From contig NZ_JABAIM010000001.1 in the NCBI RefSeq assembly GCF_012641365.1, positions 1,488,001 to 1,552,000 of the forward strand: a stretch of 64,000 nucleotides of DNA, in the 5' to 3' direction. Positions within the stretch are counted from its first letter, which is position 1; the number at the start of each line of letters is the position of its first letter. Both the position numbers and the translations under genes were made by a program. Of this stretch, positions 1 to 11,337 are shown one piece after another. The DNA comes from Leeia aquatica (GTDB taxonomy: Bacteria; Pseudomonadota; Gammaproteobacteria; Burkholderiales; Leeiaceae). Below the pieces are notes generated by a model. That model saw only the letters and a list, made by a program, of their open reading frames with translations, was not told the DNA's origin and did no database searches.

Positions 1-500
1 GCAGCAGACACGGCGCCGGTGACGATATGCACCTTCACCTCCAGCCGCACCCCGCTCATGCCGAGCGGCTCTTTCACATCTTCCTGCCCGTCGATGATGA
101 ATTCCTGCTCCAGAATGTGCAGGATCTGCTGATCGGTCGGGATGTTCACTGCACGTGCAGTCTCGATCACCCGGTCCACGTCGGTCTGGCTGACCTCCTT
201 GTCCTTGATCGCCACCATGCCGTGCGAGTTGAAGCTCTTGATGTGGCTGCCCGCGATGCCGGTATACACCTCGCGAATCTTGCAGTCCGCCATCAATTCC
301 GCCTCCTCCAGCGCGCGCTGGATAGCGTTTACGGTGGATTCGATATTGACCACCACGCCCTTTTTCAGGCCGCGGGAGGGGTGACTGCCCATGCCGATGA
401 TTTCCAGCTGGCCATCCACCTTGAGCTCCGCCACGATGGCCACGATCTTGCTGGTGCCAATGTCGAGCCCGACGATCAGGTTTTTGCTGTCCTTGCTCAC
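1..500 (-). CDS. ftsA: Cell division protein FtsA (N-terminal part, cut by window edge)
   Basis: FtsA is the actin-like ATPase that tethers FtsZ to the inner membrane. Reverse translation from a GTG at 500 gives VSKDSKNLIVGLDIGTSKIV, the phosphate-1 loop typical of FtsA (GLDIGTSK). The pattern SHPSRGLKKGVVVNIE and the SHIKSFNSHG segment follow. The start is chosen because AGGAG lies about 8 nt upstream and the protein begins where FtsA proteins normally begin. It is the last visible gene of the dcw cluster, 16 nt after ftsQ. The C-terminal two thirds lie outside the window. Confidence 0.95.
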   Translation of the reverse strand, partial: MSKDSKNLIVGLDIGTSKIVAIVAELKVDGQLEIIGMGSHPSRGLKKGVVVNIESTVNAIQRALEEAELMADCKIREVYTGIAGSHIKSFNSHGMVAIKDKEVSQTDVDRVIETARAVNIPTDQQILHILEQEFIIDGQEDVKEPLGMSGVRLEVKVHIVTGAVSA

Positions 501-516
501 CCTGTGTTCTCCTGCT

Positions 517-1404
517 TTAAACCTGTTGTCTGTTGATGACCGGACGGCCCGGTCGGGTTGTCAGTGCTGCGGGCTTGGCCGGCTTGTTCGGCACCGCCTG
601 ACCCGTACTTCCCGGCTTGCTGCCATTGCCGGGCTTGCTTGCAGCCGGTTTGCTCACTGGCTTGCTGCCCGGTTTGTTCGCTGGCTTTGCTTCTGCATCC
701 GCGGGCAAGGCACTGGCAGGCAAGCGGATCGCCACCCCGTTGCTGTAACGCAAATCCACCACACCGATGGTGTTGCGCCCGGCCAAGGCCCGGTCATAAA
801 TGCCGATGAATCGCTTCAGGCGGTCATCCACATCATCACGCCCCACCAGCACCTGCATGCCGTTTGACAGCTGCATGCGCCAAGCACGCCGGGGGGACAG
901 CTCCAGCTTCACCGCTTGCAACTGCTTGCTGCCCAGCACACTGCTGAACTTGCGGTAAGCGGCCACCACATCCTGACTACTGCCTTCCGGACCGTTGAAC
1001 TGGGGCAGCTCGTCTTCGCTGTTGGCCTCAAACACTTCACCGCGGGTGTTGACCAGTGAGGCTTCGCCCCAGCGCGCCAGCGCCTGATGCTCTTCAATGC
1101 TCACCACCAGCACCCCCGGCCAGCGCCGGCGGATGCTCACCTGCCGTACCCAGGGCAACTTCTCGAAGGCGTGCCGGGTTTCATCAATATCCAGCGTGAA
1201 GAAATTGCCTTGCATCACATTCTTCGAGATGTAGTGCACCTGATCACGGCTGATGTGTGACAACTGCCCTTCCACCTTGATCTGCCGCAGCGGAAAGGCA
1301 CGTGAATTCACCAGCAGGTACACCCCGCTGTACAACACCGCCGCTGCGAACAGGCCGTACAACAGGTTGGCGAGCGCATTCAGCACCTGTGGCTTATCCC
1401 ACAT
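517..1404 (-). CDS. ftsQ: Cell division protein FtsQ with a long Pro/Lys-rich tail
   Basis: FtsQ is a bitopic inner-membrane protein that links FtsB/FtsL to the divisome. One membrane helix (about residues 12-32) is followed by the POTRA domain (PLRQIKVEGQLSHISRDQV) and the FtsQ beta domain (LPWVRQVSIRRRWPGVLVV). The start has AAGGAG about 8 nt upstream. At 295 residues it is longer than many FtsQ proteins because the last 55-60 residues are a low-complexity tail of alternating K, P, S, G and A. It sits between ddl and ftsA, as expected in dcw clusters. Confidence 0.95.
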   Translation of the reverse strand: MWDKPQVLNALANLLYGLFAAAVLYSGVYLLVNSRAFPLRQIKVEGQLSHISRDQVHYISKNVMQGNFFTLDIDETRHAFEKLPWVRQVSIRRRWPGVLVVSIEEHQALARWGEASLVNTRGEVFEANSEDELPQFNGPEGSSQDVVAAYRKFSSVLGSKQLQAVKLELSPRRAWRMQLSNGMQVLVGRDDVDDRLKRFIGIYDRALAGRNTIGVVDLRYSNGVAIRLPASALPADAEAKPANKPGSKPVSKPAASKPGNGSKPGSTGQAVPNKPAKPAALTTRPGRPVINRQQV

Positions 1405-1447
1405 GTGTGCGCTCCTTTCTGTCGTGCAGCCTGATCAGCATGTTCTA

Positions 1448-2392
1448 TTACGCCCCTTGCAAGGTGGTATCCAGGATCCGCAGCACCAGGTCGGGATAAT
1501 CCATCCCGGCCTGCCGAGCCCCCATCGGCACCAGGCTGTGGCTGGTCATGCCCGGCGCGGTATTGGCTTCCAGCAAATACGGCTGGCCTGCGGCATCGGT
1601 CATGAAGTCGATCCGGGCCCAGCCTCGACCGCCGATCGCCCAGAAGGCCTTCTTCACCAGCTCACCAATAGTGGCTTCCTGCTCGGCGGGCAAACCACAC
1701 GGGCAGCGGTACACCGTGTCATCACGGAAATACTTGGCCTGGTAATCGTAAAACTCGGTCGCCGGTTCAATCTTGATGGCGGGCAGCGTGACAAAGCCAC
1801 TGACCTCATCGCCCAGGATCGGCATGCTGTACTCGCCACCATCCAGAAAACGCTCCGCCAGCACCACGCGGTCATAGCGCCGTGCTTCGGCAAAGGCTGC
1901 AGGCAGATCAGCCGCCTGCTTCACCTTGCTGATGCCGATGCTGGAGCCTTCGATATTCGGTTTGACGAAGATCGGCAGGCCCAGCTTGGCAACAACGGCA
2001 TCCCAGTCGCTGTGCTCATCCAGCAGCTCAAACTGCGGCACCGGCAAACCCAGTGCTTGCCACAGCAGACGGCTGCGCAGCTTGTCCATGCCGATGGCCG
2101 ACGCCATCACGCCACAGCCGGTATACGGCAGGCCCATCACTTCCAGCGCACCCTGTACCGTGCCATCCTCACCGAAGGGGCCATGCAGGATCAGGAAAGC
2201 ACGATCAAACCCCTCGGTTTTCAGATCTGCCAGCGGGCGCTCCGCCGGATCAAACGCATGTGCATCCACGCCCCGGCTGCGCAAGGCATCCAGCACACCA
2301 TTACCGCTCATCAGCGAGACTTCGCGCTCGGCGGACGGGCCACCCATCACTACCGCCACCTTGCCGTACTTCTGCTTCATGTCCATGCTCAT
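1448..2392 (-). CDS. ddl: D-alanine--D-alanine ligase
   Basis: It joins two D-alanines with ATP in the cytoplasm to supply the dipeptide that MurF adds to the peptidoglycan precursor. The N-terminus shows [14 protein letters not shown], then LHGPFGEDG, the ATP-grasp segment [12 protein letters not shown], and the Mg-binding end ARIDFMTD...[14 protein letters not shown]. Length (314) fits DdlB. The ATG overlaps the murC stop in an ATGA, which suggests translational coupling. Position between murC and ftsQ is the classical DdlB position. Confidence 0.96.
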   Translation of the reverse strand: MSMDMKQKYGKVAVVMGGPSAEREVSLMSGNGVLDALRSRGVDAHAFDPAERPLADLKTEGFDRAFLILHGPFGEDGTVQGALEVMGLPYTGCGVMASAIGMDKLRSRLLWQALGLPVPQFELLDEHSDWDAVVAKLGLPIFVKPNIEGSSIGISKVKQAADLPAAFAEARRYDRVVLAERFLDGGEYSMPILGDEVSGFVTLPAIKIEPATEFYDYQAKYFRDDTVYRCPCGLPAEQEATIGELVKKAFWAIGGRGWARIDFMTDAAGQPYLLEANTAPGMTSHSLVPMGARQAGMDYPDLVLRILDTTLQGA

Positions 2393-3780
2393 TGTCCTGC
2401 CACCAATTTGCCCGGCACCGCCCCGATGGAGCCTGCCCCCATGGTCATCACCACGTCACCCGGCTGCGCCACCCGCAGGATGGCCTCCGGCATATCCGCA
2501 ATCTCGGCCACAAACACCGGCTCGACCCGGCCTTGCACCCGCACGGCACGCGCCAGGGCACGGCCATCTGCCGCCACGATCGGCTGCTCACCTGCTGGAT
2601 ACACCTCGGCCAGCAACAGACCATCCACGGTGGACAGGACCTGGGCAAAGTCTTCAAACAGATCACGGGTACGGCTATAACGGTGCGGCTGGAAGGCCAG
2701 CAGCAGACGGCGATCCGGAAACGCGCCACGGGCTGCGGCCAGCGTTGCCACCATTTCCACCGGGTGATGGCCGTAATCATCCACCAAGGTGAAGCTGCCA
2801 CCTTGCGGCAACGGCACTTCGCCATAACGCTGGAAGCGACGGCCTACCCCGCCAAACTCGGCCAGCGCGCTTTGAATCGCCTCTTCCGACGCGCCCACTT
2901 CCAGCGACACCGCGATGGCGGACAGCGCATTCAGCACATTGTGGTGGCCCGGCGTATTGAGCGTGATGGGCAAACGGTGCTCGGTACCGTTCTGCCATAC
3001 CGCGTCGAACTGCATCTGGCCATGGTTGGCGACGATGTTCTCGGCGCGAATGTGCGCGTCTTCACTCACCCCGTAGGTGGTGACCGGCTTGCTGATGCGC
3101 GGCAGGATGGAGCGCACGTGCGGATCATCCACACACAGCACAGCACGTCCATAGAACGGCAGGCGTTGCAGGAAATCGACAAACGCGCCCTTCAGCCTTT
3201 CAAAATCATGGCCATAGGTATCCATATGATCGGCGTCGATGTTGGTCACAATCGCCATCACCGGGCTCAGCATCAGGAAGGACGCATCCGACTCGTCTGC
3301 TTCCGCCACCAGAAAATCACCCTTACCCAGCTTGGCATTACTGCCCGCTGCGTTGAGCCGCCCACCGATCACATAGGTCGGGTCCAGCCCGGCCTTGCCG
3401 AGAATGGAAGCCACCAGACTGGTGGTGGTGGTCTTGCCGTGGGTACCCGCCACCGCAATGCCTTGCCGCAGCCGCATCAACTCGGACAGCATCATGGCGC
3501 GCGGCACCACCGGAATGCCCAGTTCACGGGCTTCCTGCACTTCCGGGTTATCTGCCTGTACGGCGGTAGAAGTGACCACCACGTCGGCCCCATGCAGCAA
3601 CCCCTTGCCATGCCCCTGGTGGATGCTGGCACCCGCCTTGGCCAATCGCTGCGTGGTGGCATTGCTGGCCAGATCACTGCCGCTGACCTCGAAACCGAGG
3701 TTGAGCAAGACCTCGGCAATGCCGGACATGCCTACGCCGCCAATGCCAACAAAATGAATCCGTTTGACCTTGTGTTTCAT
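2389..3780 (-). CDS. murC: UDP-N-acetylmuramate--L-alanine ligase
   Basis: MurC adds L-alanine to UDP-MurNAc, the first peptide step of peptidoglycan synthesis. The N-terminal Rossmann motif [17 protein letters not shown], the ATP loop [11 protein letters not shown] (around residue 120) and the C-terminal [16 protein letters not shown] are diagnostic. 463 residues is normal. It overlaps murG upstream and ddl downstream by 4 nt each (ATGA), so the three are probably co-translated. Confidence 0.98.
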   Translation of the reverse strand: MKHKVKRIHFVGIGGVGMSGIAEVLLNLGFEVSGSDLASNATTQRLAKAGASIHQGHGKGLLHGADVVVTSTAVQADNPEVQEARELGIPVVPRAMMLSELMRLRQGIAVAGTHGKTTTTSLVASILGKAGLDPTYVIGGRLNAAGSNAKLGKGDFLVAEADESDASFLMLSPVMAIVTNIDADHMDTYGHDFERLKGAFVDFLQRLPFYGRAVLCVDDPHVRSILPRISKPVTTYGVSEDAHIRAENIVANHGQMQFDAVWQNGTEHRLPITLNTPGHHNVLNALSAIAVSLEVGASEEAIQSALAEFGGVGRRFQRYGEVPLPQGGSFTLVDDYGHHPVEMVATLAAARGAFPDRRLLLAFQPHRYSRTRDLFEDFAQVLSTVDGLLLAEVYPAGEQPIVAADGRALARAVRVQGRVEPVFVAEIADMPEAILRVAQPGDVVMTMGAGSIGAVPGKLVAGQ

Positions 3781-4847
3781 CGCGCCACCTCTTCACATGC
3801 CGCAACCACCTGCTGGGTAGCCTGCGGCATGCCTTTTTGCCGTGCCTTTTCGGCTCGGACTTGTAATTCCTGACGGTCCAGCCCGGCCAGCAAACGCGCC
3901 AGCGACGCCACCGTCATCTCTTGTTGCGGCAACAGCCAGCCGGCACCCGCGTCCGTCAGGAAGCGGGCATTGGCCGTCTGGTGGTCGTCAACTGCCGTGG
4001 GCAGCGGCACATAGATACCGGCCACCCCGGCTGCGGCCAGCTCGCTCACCGTCAGTGCGCCGGCACGACACAGCACCACATCGGCCCGCTGCAAGGCTGT
4101 GGCCATGTCTTCAATAAAAGGCACAGCTTCTGCCGCCACCCCGGCCTGGGTGTAGTGCTCACGCAGGGCCGCAATCTGCTTTTCACCTGATTGATGCACC
4201 ACTTGTGGCCGCTGCGCTTCCGGCATGCTGGCCAGTGCAGCAGGCACCGTCTGGTTAAGTGCCATGGCACCCTGGCTGCCACCTACGACCAGCAATTGCA
4301 GCGGCCCATGCCGGTCGGCATAGCGGACAGCCGGTTCCGGCATCGCCACAATGCTGTCGCGCACCGGGTTACCCACCGTCGCCAGCTTGGGCTGCGGCGG
4401 GAACACATTCGGAAATGCCTGCAGCACCCGCTTGGCCAGCCGGGCGCTGACACGGTTGGTCAGACCCGCCACCGCGTTCTGCTCGTGGATCAGCAACGGC
4501 ACCCCGGACAACCAGGCCGCAACTGCCCCCGGAAAACCCACATAACCACCAAAACCCACCACCACGGCCGGGCGGTGCTGGCGGATGGCCTTGCGGGCTT
4601 GCCAGATGGCTCGCAGCAACATGAAGGGGGTCTTCAGCTTGCGCAGCAGCCCATTGCCACGCACGCCTTGCATCTGCAGTTGCACCATCGGGTAGCCATG
4701 CGGCGCCACCAGCCGGTTTTCCATGCCGTGGGTGGTACCCAGCCAGACGGGCTTCCAGCCTTTGGCCTGCAGCGCCTGTGCCACAGCCAGCGCCGGGAAA
4801 ATGTGCCCACCGGTCCCGGCGGCCATGATCAGGGCGGTCTTGCTCAT
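3777..4847 (-). CDS. murG: UDP-GlcNAc:lipid I N-acetylglucosaminyltransferase
   Basis: MurG is a peripheral inner-membrane GT28 enzyme that converts lipid I to lipid II. Visible motifs are [15 protein letters not shown] near the N-terminus, [38 protein letters not shown] and the donor-site stretch [16 protein letters not shown] place the start at the ATG of MSKTALIM, which overlaps the ftsW stop as ATGA. The frame is open 12 codons further upstream, but those would lie wholly inside ftsW. Confidence 0.97.
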   Translation of the reverse strand: MSKTALIMAAGTGGHIFPALAVAQALQAKGWKPVWLGTTHGMENRLVAPHGYPMVQLQMQGVRGNGLLRKLKTPFMLLRAIWQARKAIRQHRPAVVVGFGGYVGFPGAVAAWLSGVPLLIHEQNAVAGLTNRVSARLAKRVLQAFPNVFPPQPKLATVGNPVRDSIVAMPEPAVRYADRHGPLQLLVVGGSQGAMALNQTVPAALASMPEAQRPQVVHQSGEKQIAALREHYTQAGVAAEAVPFIEDMATALQRADVVLCRAGALTVSELAAAGVAGIYVPLPTAVDDHQTANARFLTDAGAGWLLPQQEMTVASLARLLAGLDRQELQVRAEKARQKGMPQATQQVVAACEEVAR

Positions 4848-6013
4848 ACCTGAAACCCCCGCATCATTTGCCGTGACTCCCAATCAATCCGTAATACCAA
4901 GCCCAGCGCCATCAGGTTGGCCACCGTGCCGGAACCACCAAAGCTCATCAGCGGCAGGGTCAGGCCCTTGGTTGGCAACCAGCCGACGTTCACGCCGATA
5001 TTGATCAGCGCCTGTCCACCAATCCAGATGGCCACACCATAGGCGGCCAGTGCCGACCAGTAGCGCTCCAGCTTCAGGGCTTGCTTGCCCACCGCAAAGA
5101 TGCGCCAGACCAGCAGCAGGAACAGGCCGAGCACCGCTGCCACACCAACGAAGCCCAGCTCCTCGGCGACAATCGCCAGCAAGAAGTCGGTATGCGCTTC
5201 GGGCAGGTAGTGCAGTTTTTCGACCGAACCGCCCAGACCGACCCCCAATACTTCGCCACGGCCGAAGGCGATCAGCGAGTGGGTCAGCTGGTAACCTTTG
5301 CCGAGCGGATCAGCAAACGGGTTCAGGAAGCCCAGCACGCGCTTGTAGCGATACTCGGAAGTGGTCACCAGCAGCACAAAGCCGATACCCAGCGTCAGCA
5401 CCAGGCCGACAAACAGCCGCCAGTTCATGCCCCCCAGGAACAGGGTTCCCATGGCAATCGCGGTGATCACTGCAAAAGCGCCGAAGTCGGGCTCCGCCAG
5501 CAGCAAGCCACCGGTGATCAGCATCACAAAGAACATCGGCACAAAGCCCTTGATCAGGCTGTGCATGTAAGCGGCCTTGCGCACCGTATAATCAGCGGCA
5601 TACAGCACCACAAACAGCTTCATCAGTTCAGACGGCTGCAGGTTGATCACCACCAGACCCAGCCAGCGACGGCTACCATTGATCTCGCGCCCCACATGCG
5701 GGATCAGCACCATCACCAGCAAGGTCAACCCGAACAGGAAGGCGTAAGGCGCATACTGCTGCCAGATGCGGGTCGGGATCTGGTAGGCCAACAGTGCCGC
5801 TACCAGCCCGACACCGATGAACACCGCCTGACGGGTCAGGTAATAGGTGATGCGGTAGTTGGTGTCCTTGTCGGTCGCGGCATAGGCAATGGACGCCGAG
5901 TACACCATGACCAGACCGATGGCCAGCAGCAGCAGGGTGGACCATACCAGCACCGCATCCACGCCACTGGGTTGCGGACGGTTACGCAGCTGGCGGAAGG
6001 ACAGGCTAACCAT
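4844..6013 (-). CDS. ftsW: Lipid II polymerase / divisome protein FtsW
   Basis: FtsW is a SEDS-family glycosyltransferase working with FtsI at the septum. The protein is strongly hydrophobic with about ten membrane segments. It carries the SEDS signatures [17 protein letters not shown] and, near the C-terminus, [25 protein letters not shown]. The start at MVSLSFRQ overlaps the end of murD by 8 nt. An in-frame extension of 22 codons has no family resemblance and is rejected. Confidence 0.97.
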   Translation of the reverse strand: MVSLSFRQLRNRPQPSGVDAVLVWSTLLLLAIGLVMVYSASIAYAATDKDTNYRITYYLTRQAVFIGVGLVAALLAYQIPTRIWQQYAPYAFLFGLTLLVMVLIPHVGREINGSRRWLGLVVINLQPSELMKLFVVLYAADYTVRKAAYMHSLIKGFVPMFFVMLITGGLLLAEPDFGAFAVITAIAMGTLFLGGMNWRLFVGLVLTLGIGFVLLVTTSEYRYKRVLGFLNPFADPLGKGYQLTHSLIAFGRGEVLGVGLGGSVEKLHYLPEAHTDFLLAIVAEELGFVGVAAVLGLFLLLVWRIFAVGKQALKLERYWSALAAYGVAIWIGGQALINIGVNVGWLPTKGLTLPLMSFGGSGTVANLMALGLVLRIDWESRQMMRGFQV

Positions 6014-7400
6014 GCGCCCCTCCCACTCGTGCAGCGATTGCGTTGGCCGCAGCAATGAACACCTCGGCGCGGTGCGCATAGTTACGGAACATGTCGAGGC
6101 TGGCGCAGGCCGGGCTGAGCAGGATCACTTCGCCATCCTGTGCATCGGCCCAGGCAGCTTCCACTGCTGCCGGCAGATCTGCACAGTGCTGCACCGGCAC
6201 GCCACTGCCTTGCAGGGCTGCTTCAATCTGCGCTGCGTCACGCCCGATCAGGTAGACCGCGCGGGTAGAGCGCTGCACAGCGTGCTGCAGCGGACTGAAA
6301 TCCTGCCCCTTGCCATCACCCCCGGCAATCAGGCGCACGCCCCGGTCAAAGCCCAGCAACGCGGCTTCTGTCGCGCCAACATTGGTGCCTTTGGAATCGT
6401 CGATAAAAGTCACGCCATTCAGTGTCAGCACCGGCTCCACCCGGTGCGGCAAGCCACGGAAGCTGGCCACATGCGGCAGCAGTGTGGCCAGCGGCAGCCC
6501 GGCAGCGTCCAGCAAGGCCAATGCCGACAACACGTTGGCGGCATTGTGCAAGCCGGGCAGCGGTACCGACAGTACGGGCAGCAAGGCCTGATCCCCCCGC
6601 GCCAGCATCAGGCCATCCGCCCGGTCCAGCAGACCATACTCGCTGGCGGACTGCGGCGTAGCCAGCGCAAAGCTGCGCAGCGGCAAACGCGCGTCGCGCA
6701 TCGCCCAGCTGCGTGCATCGTCACGGTTCAGTACCTGTGCCTTGGCATTCAGGAAAATACGCTGCTTGGCGGCGGCATAGCCATCCATGCCATCGTAGCG
6801 ATCCAGATGGTCTTCCGACAGATTGAGTACCGTCGCACTGTCGCAGCGCAGGCTATTCGTGGTTTCCAGCTGGAAGCTCGACAGCTCCAGCACAAACACG
6901 TCCGGATAAGCTGCGCCATCCGCACGGTCTTCTTCGCAGGCTTCCAGCGCATCCAGCACCGGCAGGCCGATATTGCCCGCCACCATGGTCTTCAGACCCG
7001 CCTGCTGGCACAGATGGCCGACCAGGCTGGTGACCGTGCTCTTGCCATTGGAGCCGGTTATGGCAATCACCTTGCTGGGCCAGTCACGAATCCAGCGTGC
7101 GAACAACTCCACATCGCCCAGCATCGGCACGCCTCGCGCCTGGGCGCGGGCAATCGCCGGTTCCGCCAGCGCAATGCCAGGGCTGACCACGGCATAGTCA
7201 ATACCGCCAAACAGCATGTCGTCAAACGGCCCCAGGTGAATGGAGACCTGCGGCAAATCCTGCTGGAAACGGGCGAGCTGGGGCGGGGCACTGCGGCTGT
7301 CTGCCACCGTGACCTGTGCGCCATGCGCGCACAGCCAGCGGCAGGCCGACAGCCCGCTGTCGCCCATCCCCAGAACCAGTACCCGTTGGTTGCCGTACAT
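6006..7400 (-). CDS. murD: UDP-N-acetylmuramoyl-L-alanine--D-glutamate ligase
   Basis: MurD adds D-glutamate to UDP-MurNAc-L-Ala. The N-terminus has [17 protein letters not shown], the ATP loop is [17 protein letters not shown] (about residue 115), and [19 protein letters not shown] and [13 protein letters not shown] follow in family order. The C-terminus ends [18 protein letters not shown]. 464 residues is standard. It lies 8 nt after mraY and overlaps ftsW. Confidence 0.97.
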   Translation of the reverse strand: MYGNQRVLVLGMGDSGLSACRWLCAHGAQVTVADSRSAPPQLARFQQDLPQVSIHLGPFDDMLFGGIDYAVVSPGIALAEPAIARAQARGVPMLGDVELFARWIRDWPSKVIAITGSNGKSTVTSLVGHLCQQAGLKTMVAGNIGLPVLDALEACEEDRADGAAYPDVFVLELSSFQLETTNSLRCDSATVLNLSEDHLDRYDGMDGYAAAKQRIFLNAKAQVLNRDDARSWAMRDARLPLRSFALATPQSASEYGLLDRADGLMLARGDQALLPVLSVPLPGLHNAANVLSALALLDAAGLPLATLLPHVASFRGLPHRVEPVLTLNGVTFIDDSKGTNVGATEAALLGFDRGVRLIAGGDGKGQDFSPLQHAVQRSTRAVYLIGRDAAQIEAALQGSGVPVQHCADLPAAVEAAWADAQDGEVILLSPACASLDMFRNYAHRAEVFIAAANAIAARVGGAHG

Positions 7401-7408
7401 GCTTTGGA

Positions 7409-8527
7409 TTACCTCAGCTTCAGGGTGGCCAAACCAGCCAACACCAGCATCATGGTGATGATCCAGAAGCGGACCACCACCTGCGTTTCCTTCCAGCCCT
7501 TCTTCTCGTAGTGGTGATGCAAAGGCGCCATCAGGAAGATGCGCTTGCCACCGCTGTACTTGAAGTAGGCCACTTGCAGCATCACCGACACCGCTTCCAC
7601 CACGAACACGCCGCCCATGATGGCGAACACGATTTCCTGCCGCACGATCACCGCCACCGTACCCAGACCGGCACCAATCGCCAGTGCACCCACATCACCC
7701 ATGAACACTTCTGCCGGGTAGGCGTTGAACCACAGGAAGCCGAGACCTGCCCCGACCAGGGCGCCGCAATAGATCACCACCTCGCCGGTACCCGGCAGGA
7801 AAGGGAAGCCCAGGTGCCGAGCGTGCAGCATATTGCCCGCCACGTAGGCAAACACCGCCAGGCCACCTGCCACCATGACGGAGGGCATGATGGCGAGGCC
7901 ATCCAGCCCGTCGGTCAGGTTGACGGCATTGCTGCTGCCGACAATCACCAGATAGGTCAGCACCATGAAGCCCACCAGCCCAAACGGGATGGCCACAGTC
8001 TTAAAGAAGGGCACCAACAGCGTGGTCTGAGCAGCGGTTTCCTTGAAATCGGACAGTGCAAAGCTGCCATGGGTCGCCAGCCAGTAACCGGCGATCAGCG
8101 CAATGGCGCTCTGGCCGATCATCTTGGCGCGGGCAGACAGGCCTTTCGGGTTCTTGTGCACCACTTTCTTGTAGTCATCAATGAAGCCGATCGCCCCGGT
8201 ACCCAGCGTCACCAGCAGCAGCAGCCAGACGTAGTGGTTGCGCAAGTCGGCCCACAGCAAGGTGGTCATCGCCAGCGACAGCAGGATCAAGGTCCCGCCC
8301 ATGGTCGGCGTACCGGCCTTGCTCAGATGGGTTTGTGGACCATCATCACGGATCGGTTGGCCCACTTTCAGCGAGGTCAGCTTGCGGATGACCGACGGCC
8401 CCAGCCACAGCGAGACAAACAACGCGGTCAGCATCGCCAGCACGCCACGCAGGGTGACGTAGTTGAACACATTGAAGGCCCGAATCTCGGTATGGGCCGC
8501 CAGCCATTGTGCCAGTAGCAACAGCAT
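7409..8527 (-). CDS. mraY: Phospho-N-acetylmuramoyl-pentapeptide transferase
   Basis: MraY moves phospho-MurNAc-pentapeptide onto undecaprenyl phosphate, making lipid I in the inner membrane. It is polytopic, with conserved [13 protein letters not shown] near the N-terminus, [23 protein letters not shown] and [11 protein letters not shown], and it ends with [13 protein letters not shown]. These cover the aspartates of the PNPT family active site. Only 2 nt separate it from the stop of the murE/murF gene, so coupling is likely. Confidence 0.98.
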   Translation of the reverse strand: MLLLLAQWLAAHTEIRAFNVFNYVTLRGVLAMLTALFVSLWLGPSVIRKLTSLKVGQPIRDDGPQTHLSKAGTPTMGGTLILLSLAMTTLLWADLRNHYVWLLLLVTLGTGAIGFIDDYKKVVHKNPKGLSARAKMIGQSAIALIAGYWLATHGSFALSDFKETAAQTTLLVPFFKTVAIPFGLVGFMVLTYLVIVGSSNAVNLTDGLDGLAIMPSVMVAGGLAVFAYVAGNMLHARHLGFPFLPGTGEVVIYCGALVGAGLGFLWFNAYPAEVFMGDVGALAIGAGLGTVAVIVRQEIVFAIMGGVFVVEAVSVMLQVAYFKYSGGKRIFLMAPLHHHYEKKGWKETQVVVRFWIITMMLVLAGLATLKLR

Positions 8528-8529
8528 GC

Positions 8530-11337
8530 TCAGGCCTCCCTCATGAAATGTTCCACTACCCGCTCCATACGCATGGCACGAGAGCCTTTAACCAATACCG
8601 AACAATCGGCATCCAGCAAGGTTTCCAGCGCCTGCAACAGGGCATCGAACTCGGTAAAATGCTGTGCCGTCGGGCCATATGCAGCACACGCCTGGGCAGT
8701 GTCCCCACCCCAGGCCAGCATGCAATCGGTGCGTCCTTGCGCGTAGGCGCCCACCTCGGCGTGCAGGTCACGGCTTTGCTCGCCCAGCTCACCCATGCCG
8801 CCCATCACAAACACCCGCTTGCCCGGCATGGCTTGCAGCACATCCAGTGCAGCGCGCATGCTGGCAGGCTGGGCGTTGTAGGTGTCGTCAATCAGACGGC
8901 CACCGAAGCGGGCGGGCTTCTGCTGCAAGCGGCCCTTGCTGCCCTGGTATTGGGCCAGCCCGGCTGCCACGGCCTTGGGAGAAATGCCCAAAGCCAGCGC
9001 AGCCGCGGTGGCTGCCTGCGCATTGCGCACATTGTGTTGTCCCGGCACCTGCAGGCAGGTTTGAATCTCACCCGACAGAGTATGCAGCAGCAACTCGGTA
9101 CCACGTGCGCTGCTGCTGGCTTCGGCATGCACATCCGCCTGCGCCGTACCGAAGGACACCATGCGGCGCCCGGGGTTGAGACCGCGCCAGTAGTCCGCAT
9201 ACGGGTCTGCCGCATTGATGACTGCGATACCGCTGGCGGCAAGACCCCTGAAAATTTCGCCCTTGGCCGCGGCAACGCCATCCAGCGTGCCACCCACACC
9301 AGGCAGATGGATCGGAGCGGCATTGTTGATCAGGGCCACATCCGGACGGGTTAGCCCTGTCAGGTAGGCAATCTCGCCGGTGTGATTCATGCCCATTTCG
9401 ATCACGGCGAAGCGGTGCCGAGGACGCAGACGCAGCAGGGTAAGCGGCAAACCGGTATGGTTGTTGAAGCTGCCCTCAGTGGCCAATACCTGTTCAGCAC
9501 CGACTTCAGCTGCACAAATCGCCGCCAGCATCTCCTTGACCGTGGTCTTGCCGACCGAGCCCGTGACACCAGCCACCGGGATGCGGAAACGCCCACGCCA
9601 CCAAGCTGCCAGTTTGCCCAACGCCAGATCCACATCGGCCACCTGCAATACCGGGCAGGCATAAGCGGCTGCAGGTACTTCACTGACCAGCGCGGCCACG
9701 GCACCTGCCGCCAGCGCATCCGGAATCAGGGCATGGCCATCCAGCGACGCACCCTTGCGTGCCACATACAGGCTGCCCTGTTGGACTGTGCGGGTATCGT
9801 GGGTGACGTGGCGGAAGGCCACATCGTTGCCGATCAGCTGCGCGCCAATGGCTTCAGCGGCCATGCTGAGCGTGGTCATCGCAGTTTCATCCGCGCCCAC
9901 CAGCGCCTGCCGTGCTTCTTCCACATCGTCAAAGTGGTGCTTGGTCTTGCCGATGATCTGGTAATCCTCGTTGCCCTTGCCGGCGATCAATACGATGTCG
10001 CCCGCTTGGGCAGCCGCAATGGCATGGCGGATGGCGGCACGGCGATCGACCTCGACATGGTGAGCGCCCACCACACCCGCTGCCACCTGCGCAACGATGC
10101 TGTGCGGGTCTTCGGTACGCGGATTGTCGCTGGTCACCACAGCCACATCAGCCAGCCGACCGGCAATTTCGCCCATGATGGGACGCTTGCCCGCGTCACG
10201 ATCACCGCCACAGCCAAACACGCAGTAGAGCTTGCCCCCTGCGGGCAGGACATCGCGCAGTGTTTGCAATGCGTTTTCCAGCGCGTCCGGCGTGTGCGAG
10301 TAGTCCACCACCACCGAAGGCAGCGTACCGCCGCCGACCCGCTGCATGCGACCGGCCACACTGCGAATCTTGCCCAGCACGCAGCCAGCCTCTGCCAGCG
10401 ACACGCCTTCGCACAACAGCACACCCAGCACGCCCAGCAGGTTGGCGACATTGAAGCGCCCCAGCAGCGTACTGTTCACGGACACGCCCCCCTGCGGGGT
10501 GACCAGCTCAAGTTGCAAGCCATCCAGGCCCATCTGCAACTGGCGGCAATGCAGGTCACCTTGCGACAGGCCATAGCTCAGCACCTGCACGCCCTGCGCC
10601 CGGGCCAGCGCCACCAGTTCGGGCCCAAACGGGTCGTCAATATTGATCACGGCATGTTGCAGACCGGGCCAGCGGAACAGGCGGGCCTTGGCAGCGCCAT
10701 AGGCGGCCATGGTACCGTGATAATCCAGATGATCACGGGTCAGGTTGGTAAACAAGGCGGTACGGTAACGCGCACCGTTGACACGGCCTTGCTCCAGCGC
10801 ATGCGAGGACACTTCCATCGCCACCGCCTGCGCGCCCTGTTTCAGCAAGTCCGCCAGGGTGGCGTGCAAGGTCACGGCATCCGGTGTGGTGTTAGTGGCC
10901 TCCACCAGCTGCCCGGCAAAGCCGTTGCCTGCCGTACCGATGACTGCAGTCTTGCAGCCCAGTGCATCCAGCGCCTGCATCAGCCAGTGGGTGCAGGAAG
11001 TTTTGCCATTGGTACCGGTGATACCGATCAGGCTCAGCTGCTGACTGGGTGCGCCATACCATTGATCGGCGATCTGGCCCAGCTGTTCGCGCAAGCCGGT
11101 CACCGCGCAATGCGGCACTTGCAGCACAGCGGGCCACTCGAAACCTTCGGCTTCATAGATGACGGCGCTCACGCCAGCGGCTACCGCTTGCTCAATATAA
11201 CGACGACCATCCTGGGCGCTGCCCGGCATGGCAACAAATACCCGCCCCGGACCGGCCATGCGGCTATCCAGCGTCAGGTCGGTGACCGATGGCGGCAGTT
11301 GCCGCAGAAATGCCATCACATCCATGTTCAAACTCAT
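8530..11337 (-). CDS. murE-murF: MurE-MurF fusion ligase (UDP-MurNAc-dipeptide--DAP ligase / tripeptide--D-Ala-D-Ala ligase)
   Basis: This single 935-residue frame holds two complete Mur ligases. Residues 1 to about 480 are MurE: ATP loop [10 protein letters not shown] (105-114), [17 protein letters not shown], and DNPR (404-407), the motif that selects meso-diaminopimelate. Residues about 487-935 are Mur[25 protein letters not shown] (592-599), [15 protein letters not shown] and [15 protein letters not shown]. The join is [20 protein letters not shown]. The methionine at residue 487 (ATG at 9877-9879) looks like the former murF start, so an internal start could still make separate MurF. The gene overlaps ftsI by ATGA. 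Such fusions are known, for example in Bordetella. Confidence 0.95.
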   Translation of the reverse strand: MSLNMDVMAFLRQLPPSVTDLTLDSRMAGPGRVFVAMPGSAQDGRRYIEQAVAAGVSAVIYEAEGFEWPAVLQVPHCAVTGLREQLGQIADQWYGAPSQQLSLIGITGTNGKTSCTHWLMQALDALGCKTAVIGTAGNGFAGQLVEATNTTPDAVTLHATLADLLKQGAQAVAMEVSSHALEQGRVNGARYRTALFTNLTRDHLDYHGTMAAYGAAKARLFRWPGLQHAVINIDDPFGPELVALARAQGVQVLSYGLSQGDLHCRQLQMGLDGLQLELVTPQGGVSVNSTLLGRFNVANLLGVLGVLLCEGVSLAEAGCVLGKIRSVAGRMQRVGGGTLPSVVVDYSHTPDALENALQTLRDVLPAGGKLYCVFGCGGDRDAGKRPIMGEIAGRLADVAVVTSDNPRTEDPHSIVAQVAAGVVGAHHVEVDRRAAIRHAIAAAQAGDIVLIAGKGNEDYQIIGKTKHHFDDVEEARQALVGADETAMTTLSMAAEAIGAQLIGNDVAFRHVTHDTRTVQQGSLYVARKGASLDGHALIPDALAAGAVAALVSEVPAAAYACPVLQVADVDLALGKLAAWWRGRFRIPVAGVTGSVGKTTVKEMLAAICAAEVGAEQVLATEGSFNNHTGLPLTLLRLRPRHRFAVIEMGMNHTGEIAYLTGLTRPDVALINNAAPIHLPGVGGTLDGVAAAKGEIFRGLAASGIAVINAADPYADYWRGLNPGRRMVSFGTAQADVHAEASSSARGTELLLHTLSGEIQTCLQVPGQHNVRNAQAATAAALALGISPKAVAAGLAQYQGSKGRLQQKPARFGGRLIDDTYNAQPASMRAALDVLQAMPGKRVFVMGGMGELGEQSRDLHAEVGAYAQGRTDCMLAWGGDTAQACAAYGPTAQHFTEFDALLQALETLLDADCSVLVKGSRAMRMERVVEHFMREA

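Noticed and set aside
1253-3873. Plus-strand frames of 475 and 606 codons opposite ddl and murC
   Set aside because: They overlap each other and two strongly supported Mur genes on the other strand. There are no motifs or start signals.
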